From Heliocidaris tuberculata (Eukaryota > Echinodermata > Echinoidea > Camarodonta > Echinometridae), in the NCBI GenBank assembly GCA_025618425.1, contig CM046838.1, positions 10,899,752-10,963,751 on the forward strand: a stretch of DNA of 64,000 nucleotides. Reading direction: 5' to 3'. The number at the start of each line of letters is the position of its first letter. The stretch's first letter is position 1. Of this stretch, positions 1-13,000 are shown piece by piece. The notes under the pieces were generated by a model. It was not told the origin of the DNA. It searched no databases and saw only the letters and a list, made by a program, of their open reading frames with translations. A program made the position numbers and the translations under genes.

Positions 1-3000
1 GTGGGGTCGGCTGGAAAGTTACGTACATAAAATGAAATTTAGCGAATTTATTAAAATATAAGTACGGTAAAACATCTAAATGTATCTTGAAATGTATTTT
101 TATTATTGACTAAGATCCAAATTATTTCGTATCAATTATTTGTACAACTTTCAATCAATCGAATGCACAACTTCATAGATGATCTTGATCATCAGTAACA
201 GTAATCCGTCGAACATGAAATCTTTGGGCTTTACAATCTCCCAGCACTTCCCCAAAACAAAAATAGCTGGCAATGCTCCATTAAAAGAGCCAAACATTGC
301 GGTAAGATGCCATGTTAGATAAATATATGTTAATTCCACTATTATACTTCGAAACGACAATCAAGGCAGGGTTTTATCACTTTACTATCAGCCAAGACAT
401 GTGCTTTCAGTTCTATTCACGAGACTTCTCAGAAATCGAGGACGGTATCCATGACAACGACGGAAAAGGGCGCATTTTTGTCGCTTGGAAGAAAGTCACG
501 AAACTCCAAAATCAAGGCCATCGACGGATGACAACGTAGACCATTTCGGTTTTGATACCTCATTTGGAGTATGTATAGCTTGATCACACGACTTAGCGTT
601 GAATCAATGTAGCCATATTTGGCTTGGTTTGATCGGAGGCGATCACCATCATGAGATGACATCCTCTGATAGCCCTATACCTTGGCTCCATCCCTCGTTA
701 TTTTAGAAAAAGAGGGTCTGCCTGGTCTAAACTTAGATTCACTGGAAAAACAAGCGACATGAGATCCGTCTGTAGGAAAGCATATGAAGAAGATACATCG
801 ACTGAGCTGGGAGCACGTCACGTTGAGCGGAGATTGGCACAGTGTGTTTCTGATTTTCCGAAGATTACCCCAAACCAAAACAAAACTTGAGGTTCCTTAT
901 CCTAGCGTCCATGGACCTAACCTTTAGGAACCATAAAACAAACCGTCGATACGGTTCATTACATTGAATTTCCTTAACTTTCCTTTTGGGATGCTTTTTA
1001 TGAGGTATTGTTATAAATATCTGGGCGGTACGAAACAGGTGGGTGTACTCTATCTGAAAACATTGATGTAAACTAGTAAACTACCTTATCCTGACTAAAC
1101 TGTCATGAGATCTTATCATGCCAGGCCAGCAATATTCACCTAGAATTGTGTGTAAACATATTGTGTACATATTGAAGTGGTATCCGTCTTTGGCGCTAAA
1201 GGAAAATTTAAAGGATGCATTTGAAATTTTAGCTTTCAATTCCCTAATGGTTATGACCATGGGGTAATGGGATGTAGGTGCACTCTTTGTAAAAATAGAT
1301 TTGGATATGTGATATCTGTGGCTGCCGCCCTGCGCCTCTTGGCAAACAGGTCGGAGTTTCAAACTTAATACGCTCCAAAAGAAATGTATTCGTGAAACCG
1401 TTGCTGGCTTATGTGAAATAACGTTTATTCATCATCCCAACTTCCAAGTTTCAAGATAAAATACTGAAATATAAAACAAAGAGAAAATATATTTTGAGTT
1501 ATACAATTCCACAAAGATATAATGGACTAGACAGTAATTACCACTGAATAAAAGATAAATCGATGGATACACTTCATAGCAATGATTCTAATAAACTCAC
1601 TAAGAAAAATATAAACATATTCGCATATTATGTATCAGGGATTGAAATGACTTGATTATAACTAAATGTTTGTCGTGATGAATTATAATTAATGGGTGCA
1701 AATCTAAGACTCTGATTGTATTGGTTTTAAACTATCAAGAACTTTACTATACTACCAAAGAACTTTACTATACTACCAGGGAACATTGATATTACATTAA
1801 ACAACTACGACCAAATTCTGCCAAAACGATACATACAGGTAATGTAAACATATAAAGTATTACTATATCAACCAAAACTGCCAGTGAAAACTTTGTATAA
1901 AATTATACCTGAACAGTAGAGTCCTAATTGCATATGACAGAATGTAACAAATATATATATATAGTTCAATAAGGTATACGTTCTTAATTCATCTTTTAAA
2001 GGGGAACAATGTACATATGTATCACTATTACTGTAAACTCTCAATTATATGACATGAATACGTTATTTATTGTATTCAGTTCTAAAATATCAACAGAAAA
2101 GTATAAATTAAGAAAAGTATGAATTAAGGAAAAACTCACCAATTGGAGGCTTTGAGCAGATTGCACCATTGCACTCTTGTACGAACTGCAAGAACCTACT
2201 TTTAGATAACTATCAACTGGAGTTCTCTCTATCTGTTTACTCTAACTTGAACTGATAGCTTTTAGCTTTTTATCTCTATATATTAAGAAGAGACATTGAG
2301 CAGATTCAGATGACTCACTGAGCAGACCTAAAGACTATTGTTTTCGGGCTAAAAAAGGTGCTGGTATACTAGCCAGGGTTTAACACCTAGTAGACTTGAC
2401 CAACGTATATAATTTAAAACAATAAAGGTGTGCCTACTATGTGCATTACAACTTAGTATTTCTCCCCATATACTATAACACAGAGCACCTCCTATGGGAT
2501 TTCATGTACAAAGGGATTAGAGATAGGCAAAAGGTGAACAAGAGTCCCATAACTAAAAATATCACAAAAATCTATGATTTACAAAACTATATGAATTATG
2601 GCTATAATATTCTCACTGCAGACCGCTGCAGTGACAATATCCATGAAATGCTTTCTTTTTACAATAAACACATACGCTATACAGCATTCCTTTACAGATG
2701 ACATGTATAACACTTTATTTAGTTGATGAATCCATCTGCCTAGATTGTGTTACTCTTTTGTGAAGCGAAACTTTGTGTATCTTTTAAACTTACTATTATA
2801 CACAAAGAGAGATATGACATGTAACATTCAATTTACCATATGGCAGATAATAAAGGGAAGAAGAAAGAGGAAAAAAGTATAAAATATGAAATCCACTTCC
2901 ACCTGGCAAAGTGTGAAGTGGGGGGGGGGGGGGGCGGGACTGCTCAACAAGCTAAACAAAATGAAATCAACAAGGGCAAGGATTTAAATTTAAAATAAAA

Positions 3001-3865
3001 TTGTGAAATATAGATAAGAAACGGTAGATAATGTGTCAAAAGCAGACGCAAAGACCTAGAAAAGACGAAAAAGAAGGAATTCCAGAAAATTATTCATGAA
3101 TCTTCCTGGGTAGACTAATATGTGGAACAGATCAACTGTAGCAGGCAGACACCAACCTGTTATAGGTTGTACCGTGTCTTTCAACCGTCGACATCAGCAC
3201 ATGGTCCATTTCTTGCCCCTAACCCTTCCACATAGGCTCCTTGATAAGACTGTATGCTGACATTAACATTCAACATAATCAGACCATCACACGAAACCCC
3301 CAGGAAACTGTCTGATTGTCGCCGAGTTCCTTTCATCTAATTAGCCGCCATCAAAACATTCATCAAGGTCATGGGGATGTGCGTGTCACCTTGACCCACC
3401 ATGTGCTACATTCTGCAGAACTCAAAGGCTACATGGTTAACCCTACACGAGTGCAATATTCAGCAGGCCTCAAAGGCTACATGATTATGTGTTCACTGTT
3501 TCAATGCGAGAATCATTTTATGTGGCAATTTAAAACATTTTTTCGGACAAAATTTACTCTCCACAACTTCAGAGCATTGTTAGATTTTGTACGACCTAGA
3601 AACACTAATACACATAACATGCACCCTATCGGAATGCAGCAAAGGTAAATGCAAATGAATCATTAGGCACGGGGGGGGGGGGGAGAAGCATCCGTTAATT
3701 TGAATGTTTTTCAAAATTTGTGTGTTTGCTGTGGGTTCTGTGCGATTTGCTCCCTCTCTTTTTTAGGTGTAAAAATCAACTTTCATTGTATGCATCAATC
3801 TGAGCCAACGACCGTATCGTATTATACCCTTTCAGTTGAATTTTCATCTTGTTGAATGTCCCCAG
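1..3865. other. Non-coding stretch, probably intron of the receptor phosphatase gene
   Basis: The first recognised exon (3866) begins in the middle of a fibronectin III fold, so at least one exon must lie further upstream, and this stretch is probably intronic. I found no exon with good splice signals and family resemblance here. It holds a 20-21 bp tandem duplication (about 1737-1779, unit AAGAACTTTACTATACTACC), a short TA run near 1953, and poly-G runs near 2923 and 3671. Open frames at 151-360 and 429-662 (minus) look like chance frames and match no family I know. Confidence 0.5.
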
Positions 3866-4073
3866 ATTTCCTACGCACCGATTGTGAAGCACGAGCCCAA
3901 AGATGGCAATCTTTCCACCAGACGGCCTGTGATGGACATTCGTAACTCGAGGTCTTCTCATATTCTCATATCTGAGCTCGATCCCGCCACCGAATACATC
4001 TTTAGAATATCAGCCAACAACCGTGTCGGAGACGGCACTGTCATCGTTATCACAGAGTTTACAAAAGTCCCAG
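3866..4073 (+). CDS. Exon: C-terminal part of a fibronectin type III repeat
   Basis: Reads ISYAPIVKH at the start and includes the FN3 hallmark [19 protein letters not shown] (as [19 protein letters not shown]). FN3 repeats form the extracellular stalk of receptor phosphatases. The donor is GTAAGA after phase 1. The acceptor is uncertain: CCCAG ending at 3865 gives a start at the C strand of the FN3 fold, but CTTTCAG ending at 3835 would add ten in-frame residues. The frame has a stop at 3770, so the exon cannot begin at the TTTTTTAG acceptor at 3766 in this frame. Confidence 0.85.
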
Positions 4074-7000
4074 GTAAGATGCTGAAGTAATAATTGCCTC
4101 CTAGATTTCTCTATTTGTATAACTACTTGTATTTTATTTTTTAATCAAAGCATTGTAAATAACCTATTTGGCAACATATTACTAGATCGATATAGTAAAG
4201 ACGGTGTATTCATTGATTGATTTGAGTGTCTAATGTTTTAAAGTTTTTTTCTATAGTAGAGTGGATATATTTTATTTTATTAACAACAACAGCAAGAAAG
4301 AAAGAATTGATCCAAGAAATTTGTCAAAAGAGAATGAATTATTAAATCGAGAAAAGAGGCGAAAAGAGCAATATTTTATCACATAATCAGAGGAATACTT
4401 TCATTAGCCAGTGAAGCTGTACATGCTGAATGGACGACACATTTGACACACGGTGCTGTCGTGTTTTTGTGTTTTTTTTTGGATTTTTTAAAATTTCATG
4501 TCATTTTATTTTTGTCCTCTCCTAATATGAAACTGTTTTTAGTTTTGACTTGAATTGCTTATCAGACCGCCAAAATGGTCAACATTATCATTGTCCGGCT
4601 AAATTGAATTAGGTCAGTTGCCAAGTCTTCTCTTCCCATTGGCGTTTCATCGCTTGGCACTAATCACATATTCTGAAATAACATTGAAGAAACTCCAAAT
4701 TAAATCAGGAAATGACTGACTGGCGATAAAACCTAACATACGGAATATGACTGTACACAGTCGCGATGTTTCAATGCTCAATAGTGATTTTGAACACGTA
4801 AACATGATATCCATTTCGTAGTGAATCTGTATGGTGTAACTCTGCAAATTAATATGGGTTTATAACTTCTATTCTTAATGTTTTATTTATTTTTCAGTGT
4901 ATAAACATACAAACATAAGAATATAAATATTTAAAGAACACAAGACAGAAAGAATATTTAAGAATTAAACCCTGTATAAGCTTGACAAGCTGGTATTCGA
5001 TGATGAAAACATTTCATTATATTTACAATTGGGTTTTCGTTTTCATTGTATTTTATGTTAGTGTTAAACGCTCAATATGGCCGGGATGCCCACCGTGCAC
5101 TTCAAAGTAATAAAGCTTAGGTGTTTCCTTTATTTTTCTATGTACAGAAGAATTAAATGAAAACATTGTTTCATTTGTTTAAATACAATGTCCCTCTCTC
5201 TCTTCTAATATTTTCATAGCACCCATCAGCCCCAAAGCACCATCAACATCATCAACTGTAACAGAAGACAACATGGTTACTATACAGTTACAACCACTGA
5301 CAGATAGCATGGTCAAGTAAGTCACTTTCATCCTTCATATTCTCTTTCATTCTTTCTGTATCTCTCAGTTTATTGCATTTGGAGACAGGCATTTGGTAAT
5401 TATAAGTGGCTTGGCTTATTAAGATATTGATAAACGTGAATGGGGGATTTTCCCGCAAACTGGGACGTAATGGGCAGCCCTGCGTGCTGTAGACCCATCG
5501 TAATTTTATATTAAATATTTTCCTGGGCTTTCAAACGGCTTCACCCTATCTTGTATATATATACGTCACTGGTTAAAGAGGCCCTTTGACTATGAAATAT
5601 TAATAGAGTGTGATTTTTTTTCACAATCCAGTTCTTCATTGTATAGGGCTTTTAAACGGGGAAGGGGCATAGGCCGGCTTCACCCTATTTTGGATACCCA
5701 AGTGATTACAGATTGAGGTTCCTTGACTACAAAATATTAATAAAGTGTAAATTTGTTGTAATGCAGCGTTTCAGCGGAGAGGAGCGCAAAGGCAATTATA
5801 ACCCATGCACCGTATTCACAAGATTATGTTGGCGGAAAACAAAGATTAAGCTGGCGGAAAACACGGCTGGCAGTGAGATTAAACCACCACAAATACGCCA
5901 AATAGTACAAAAGCCACTGTATATTAAAGACGACTCCAGAAAACGGGTTCTACCCACTGCCTAACGCAGAAGGGCAAAGCGTTCTAAACTCTCCTAATCA
6001 CACCTAATCCACTGTTCGCTTTTTGGCTATCCTGGAACCGATGTTGTGACTGTCATGAACCTTTTGGCGGGATCTTAATGCTAGACAATGTTGTTTCTCT
6101 CAGTATTATGTCGTCTGACTCACGAAATCTTTCATTTCCACCGTCGTGAAGTACCTAGCAAGAAATTGCTGTTAAATTAGCTCTTCCTGTATTCCTATGG
6201 TCTCATCTCTGAACTCTTCATTCACAATATAACTTTGACGTGATCTTTTCGTTCTTCTTCTACTTGTGATTGTCTTTCTTTGCCTTCATCTTTTCGTTTG
6301 TTTTCTATTTTATTTCTTCTCCTCATTTCAAGGTTTTATTCTCCTCTTCTTCATCTTCTTTTACTCTTCCATATCGTTCGTCTGTATTTTTTCTTATTTA
6401 TTATTGCTTAGAATGCACACAATCGACAAAAAAATCGTCCATGTCATTCGGCTATTTTTTTTATTTTTTAGAATAAACTTCGTTCAATTTATAATCATTC
6501 ATCATATAGAAAAAATCTCCTTCTCTCACTTAACATGAATTTTTAATGGAAATGGTCTTGCGACATTCGTAAATGACGTCAGGTGTGCGTGGGGCATGAT
6601 TTATCTTATCCTTTTAGTTTCCAATGAGCTTAACCTGTTTTTAAAAACATCCTTGTCTCCTGAGCTGTATCTGATAGACGAAATTAGCAGACGTGAGATT
6701 TGCGTGATTACGAGAAGCTGTCTTTCAGCGTGTAATGTCCAACTCATGTAGAGACGATTAATTACTAAATGACGTCAAACTAATTATCGGCTATGAACCA
6801 ACAAGAAGCTCAAAATGTGCGTGCCTTGTAATGTTGTGTATTACATATTCATATAATGCGATAGTATACATTTGCTCCCAACTAACATTCATTTCAAGTT
6901 CTATGGTCGGCTGATTACTTTAAATATCACGATCGTACCAACGACTTCAGGGAAATTCTAAATCTGAAAGTTTAGCTCCCAAAGTGGCACACTATCAGAA

Positions 7001-10000
7001 CTTTCAGCATCAGATTTACAGATTTGCAGATTTGCCTACATTATAAAAGAATGTGTAATCTTTTACTGATTGCCCAAAAAATATATGACCTTTCGAGCTG
7101 TGATAAACTAAGTACATCGTTTGATGGACAAATGATAAATTTCTGGCTCCGTCTGGTTTCTTTATATTAATGGAACTTGCGATATTTTAATTTTATTTTT
7201 GATTTGTCAGTTGTCAGATTTGTACCATCAAAGAAAAGCGAAGACTTGAGAAATATTGGAAAAAAAGGAGTCTGATTATGGCCTTCCAGTTTTTATCGAC
7301 CTCACCTGTTACGATAATGTTCTTTCATTTTCTTGACATTTTGCATGCAGCACTGAAACTCACAGGCATTCATTTATTGCTTCCTAATAGCAAATTAAGG
7401 GCATAATAGTAATCATAGCATCATATTACTGTAGATCAAATCAACCTCGATTTAATTGCTATTATCCTCAACAGATGGATATCTTATTTAGCCTGAGGAC
7501 CTAGTTTCAAGGCTCGCCAAGGTCTCTGAACCTGATAGTTGGTTAACATGTACATAAAATTACAACCCTTGGCCCTATTCGGACAAAAGAAATAGATCTT
7601 AACACCGTTTATTTTGACCTGCTTGTTAATATTATAATGACTTTACTATCAGGACACTTGTTTGCAAATTCAGTCCGACACCCCCTTCCCCATTAAAATG
7701 TACTGGAGACACCCTCCTCCCAAACCTATACATTCATATTTCAGATGAGACTCATATTAATCCTTATCAAAGCTGCTTTTAGCTATTGTTGTTTGAAGGT
7801 AACTGTTGTTGCCAAATGTGAAAACGTGAGCACTTGCTAATGAATTTATAGAAATTTTTTAGCAAACTTTTATCAAATTTTGTCCGACACCCAGTTCATA
7901 TAACTCTCATGATGTCCATAAATACATTAAAACTACATAGCCTATGCTTTGTCTTTCAAAACGCAGTTGTTTGAAAGTTTCCAGAGTTTTTCAGCTTATT
8001 CCCCAGTGGAATGTATAACCGCCTTTTATTAATTAACGACTGTTGCACTCAAGCCTGCCAGGGGGCGGTTTTTTTTTATTTCATATGGTGGAGATGTTTT
8101 TCAAATCCAGCCAGCTATTTTTGACAGCAGCTCACGATTAGGTCGTAAGTTTTAATTGATCACGAAGGATATGGTAATCTCGGTGTTATTGTCAAACGTC
8201 CGCCTAAAAACAGCGAAACTGCCGTCGGTATTGAAGCAAAATTTCTTAAACGGAATAACCCGCGGTTCTCCTCGGTTTTCATCGGTTAAGAAAAGGGATC
8301 ATTCTTTTTTAACGTTTTGCGTCGCTTTCTTGATGACATCGTGAGCTTTGTCTTATACTGGTGATGATGGCAGAGAAGTTGTTTGTCTTTGTTATTTGTG
8401 CTTCTTTAATGCTCACGTCATTTCTACATTTATTTTTACCTCAAAGAGTGCACCATTTCTCTTTATGGAGACTGACTGATTTAATAAAGTTTAAATTTAT
8501 TCTACTATCTGATCTTTAAAACACTAGATTACATCATTGAATAGTTGGATTGCACTGCAGTATTATTGTACAGAGTGGCATTAAGTAGAAGGAAAAAAAC
8601 AACAACAAACAAACATGTAAAAGAAATCTGAGATCATACTACAATATAATTAGTTTCTGTAAGCAAGCACAAATTTAATTTGTATACAGTCATAGTTAGA
8701 TAGCGATCTATAAACAATATTTCATATGATAATTCTGATTTTCATATAGTTGCTGAATAATGAACCCGTTCCATTTTTCTGAAGTTTTTTTTTTTTTTTG
8801 CTTATCTCTCCGATAATGTCAAAATTGATGGAAAATTGATGAAATACAATTTTAATGAATATCAGGAGATGATCATTCACTAGATTAACTGCATGTTCAC
8901 TGTCACTCAAACGATCATAAAACAAGAGGGGATTGCACTTTCGTTCCTATTTAACAGTCAATTTTAGCATTTTAATTAATAACTTTCATGAAATCCGCGG
9001 ATAACTAGAAAATCCTATAACCCAAATGCGGTCCGCTTGGGCATAAGCCAGGCAATAACTCTGCCATCCGATGTCTATATTAGGAAGGATGTATGTGGAC
9101 GTGTTCAATCCTTGAATTTCCTTGAAATATAAGAAAGTAATGTACCGCTTTCTAACCATCAATTAAAGGAAGATACTTGGTTAATAAGAAGAAGGGTTGC
9201 AATCTCCAGATTAATGAAAATGACAGGCTTTATTGGCCTGACATGGGGTAATGAACTTAGTATTATAATTTTGTTTGCTTTCCTTTGTGGCATAGTTTGC
9301 AGAAGATGCTTGGATGGTGGTAGCCTTTATCATCAAGTCGCCACTTTCTAAAATTAATTCAAATAAGTAACTGAATTGGATTGGCTTCTATCTGACTGAG
9401 ATAAAGATTCAATATACACTTGAGCAGCTCATAATACTATTGAAATATGAATCATCTGCAATTTTCCATGAAAGATTCGCAAGTTTATAACATGCACAAC
9501 ACTATTTGTAATTTTGAATAAACCTTCAATACAATCAGAAGAGCCCTCATTGGTAGGTGCAACAACGTAGGAATTTGTATTGCCCAGTTAAGACATGTTG
9601 TGCATAAACTTGGATGTAAGACTCTTAAGATAGGTCAAACTATTGCCCAGTCGGCCATACAATTGCTCAAGTTGGCATGTCACATTGATATACATTCATG
9701 TTAGGTACTAATTTACTCTGTACATGTATATTAAACCCTACGATATCTAACCGTGTCCGAAATGTCGTTGGCACGGGATGTGGTGTTGCAGACGTTATGT
9801 ATTAGCATTTGTGATTATGACTAATGATATAAGACGGGAAGTGCAACGAATGAGGTCCACAAATAGATGCCTTATGAAGAACACTAGCACCAGGGCGATG
9901 AAATCCTTCCACCCACGAGCCGTGATTAACTAATTGCTGGCACTAACATAACCACACTAGACTACAATTCGTATAAGAAACTAAACTAGGGAAGATGTAA

Positions 10001-13000
10001 ACATGGTAAAGGGTTATTCATAATCATAGTTCATGTCATCTTTATTTAAATTTCTTGGTGCACTGCAAGGCCAAGGCTATTATTAATCAACTCATGTTCT
10101 ATACGATTGTTTCTAAATAGCTGGTTTTATTGATGCCATTACCGATCATGCTCATATTAAGAAACGAAGGAAAATATTGGATATCTGGTCGTGATCACCT
10201 GAAATTCATAATCTTGGAGTTAAAAGCGATTTATAGGGTAAAAGTTTCCGTTACTTCCAACAATGTCACATCACATCATGCATTAGAGTGTCTTCTGTAA
10301 TCTTTGAATATTTGAATAGAACGATAAAATCCAGAAAGCGTTTATAGGTACGTTTGGTGCATGTTCTTCTTTGGAAACTTTCTATAATATCCTCAAAATA
10401 ATTATACCAGGCAAAGGTATGGGGGGGGGGGGGTAAAATGATTTGAAGTCCTTGTAAACTAAAGCTTTAAGATGAGTATTCATACACAGGTTACTCAAAC
10501 GCCTGCCTCTTGATGCCTTCGTATGGTCAACTTAGTGGTCTTTTCGGCAGCTGCTTTCAAAATCTTCGTCACTGACCAATGGACTGACCCCTCCCCTCTC
10601 TAATTATCGAATCATTTCCTTTCCGTGATGATTTTATGAAGCACACCGATGGGTGGGCGCTACTGTATGTATAGGAGGGAGGCAGCATGTTCGGGCTCCG
10701 AAACAGTGGATCAACCATTAACAGTTCTCATATATATTTGGCTAGCTAGCGTCATTGGGACTCTGATTGTCTATGAATATCATGTTTGATACCACACTTC
10801 ATTTGAATAATCGCTTATGAGGATGTTCATTTCGGAGAATTCGCTGAAATTATAGAAAATAGTATTTAATAAACGATTGTTCTTCCCTCAACGACAAATA
10901 TTAAGTCATGTTTTAATGGCACTTAAAATATGAAAATGATTGGTCATGATTAAGAAGAATAGGTAAAATGCTTAAAAGTTTGGTGCAAACTAATATAGAT
11001 ATGTTAAATGTTCATGTTACAAACTATTTACAGTAAGATAAATATAACTGGAGAACATATCAGAACTGAAGATAACTTCTTTGACTACATTAATTAATCT
11101 AAATTGTTTGATTTAGGAATTAATAATAAATATCTTCTAAAGTTACAAGTAGAATAGAACTTTTTGACCTTTTCTTGAGAGGTCCGTTCCAAAAATATGA
11201 GTTTGAGAAGTACAAGTTAGTATATTCATATAAGATTTGGTTACAATCCCATTCCTGGCACTCTGCCTAAAACACACATTCCTTATTGCTCATCGGTGTA
11301 ATAGCTTCCAGAAAAATGGCTGAAAATGACATGAAACGTATGATGATATCTTGATGACCCCCTTTTGAGTGGCCTCCCGTTGAAACTTACGGAAATAATT
11401 ACTTTGCAGAGTGTTGTCGATTGGAGGGGGCCCCTCTCTGGACAAGGGAAACCCGATTTGATTCCTCGACTCTTAATCTCTGTTAATAGGAACATCGCCC
11501 TCTTATTCACTCACAAAACAAACGAGTTGCTCACCATGGACAATATAGCATACTTTTATGTGTCAACTTTTAATCAAGACACGCCAGGTATAGCGGCTCC
11601 CCTCAAATGAAACAAAAATTTAATGTATGACACCTCAAACAACTTTCACACTTCGATCCGAAGTCGTGTCTTACACTATACATGCTATAGACACTGCTAG
11701 ATGCTAAAGGAATGAGAGAACTGTAGCCAGTTAAATAATATGTTGTACATTTTGTGTTGACAACTTTTTTGACAAATGGTAAAAAGTTAACCTCTCCTTT
11801 AAGAGGTCTTAATATGATAATTATCTGAAAGCATTTTTGAACAAATTTAAAGGTTGTACCTATTTAGTATGTATTTTCAATTTCAAACAAATCTGTATTT
11901 ACATGAGAAGACCATGTGCGACCATCAGACCATATAATCGTTCCTTGATATTTATTCTAATGACTGACACAATTATCAGTTTGGTGTCTTTTCAGAAGGA
12001 AAGACAATTTGGAATAGTTAATTTTTAAAACGATTTCATATGTTACTCCAACTCTGCCTCAGCTCCATATACTTGCACAATGTCCTTTTAAAAGTGATTA
12101 CATCAATTTCTGATACCCGAGTCGAGAATGATGGAGAAACGAGATCTGCATTTATCATTCCGATAAGAAAGGCGGCGCATTGATGAGAGTTATATGAATG
12201 CTGATGGGTTTTGTCACGACTGGATGATAACAATAATTGGTTTGGGGGTCTCTAGGGAGAATATCTTCTCTGGTATATGTCTCCTATATCTAAAGCTCAT
12301 CATAGCTATGCCAATCAATAATTAAAGACATTCCTGTATCACTCTGTTGAGAAATGAGATGCGAATAAAGGACATTATTCTTTGAAGACGTACTTTACGC
12401 AGAGATAAATATCTTATAGAACGGAATGCATATAGAAGATACATGTTTATGTTATTAATTGCCTGATATATTTGCTATATATCATACTGAATATCATTTT
12501 TATATGAAGACAACATCATGTGACTCTGGTCATGTGGATATTGCAGGAACATATTTTTCATGTGACTGTTATTTTGGAGGGGAAAAAAATCATATTCGTT
12601 CGAAACCAACACCAAGTTGGACATGTCGGAAACGAGTGTAATTTAGAATATTACAAACATAATTATAGTGAGGGAAGAAGCTTTGAAGTACCTCTTTTAC
12701 ATAAAAAACAGTTTAGATTTTACAAGCATAAAAGTCGGTTACAAAACAATACGGATATGTAATGTATGGTTAAATTGGGAGTTTCGAGTGTTATAGGTAT
12801 ATACGACTGGCAAAAAACCACCACAGTGTAAAATGAGGGGAGCCTAAATAATAAAAGCATAGCTTGTAAATGATTAGGCTCCCGTAAACGGTAATAATTA
12901 TAGCTATTATCGAGAAAATATAATGTTGTAGTTAAACAGAAATTGACAGGAGTGTAATGGAATGTCGAGTCTTTTCTTATATAGCTTAAACCATAATCGT

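Noticed and set aside
151..878. Minus-strand open frames near the window start, one hydrophobic
   Set aside because: Short, no family motif, no splice or start context; probably chance frames.
3767..3865. Earlier acceptor TTTTTTAG at 3766 as the exon start
   Set aside because: The FN3 frame meets a stop at 3770 right after it.
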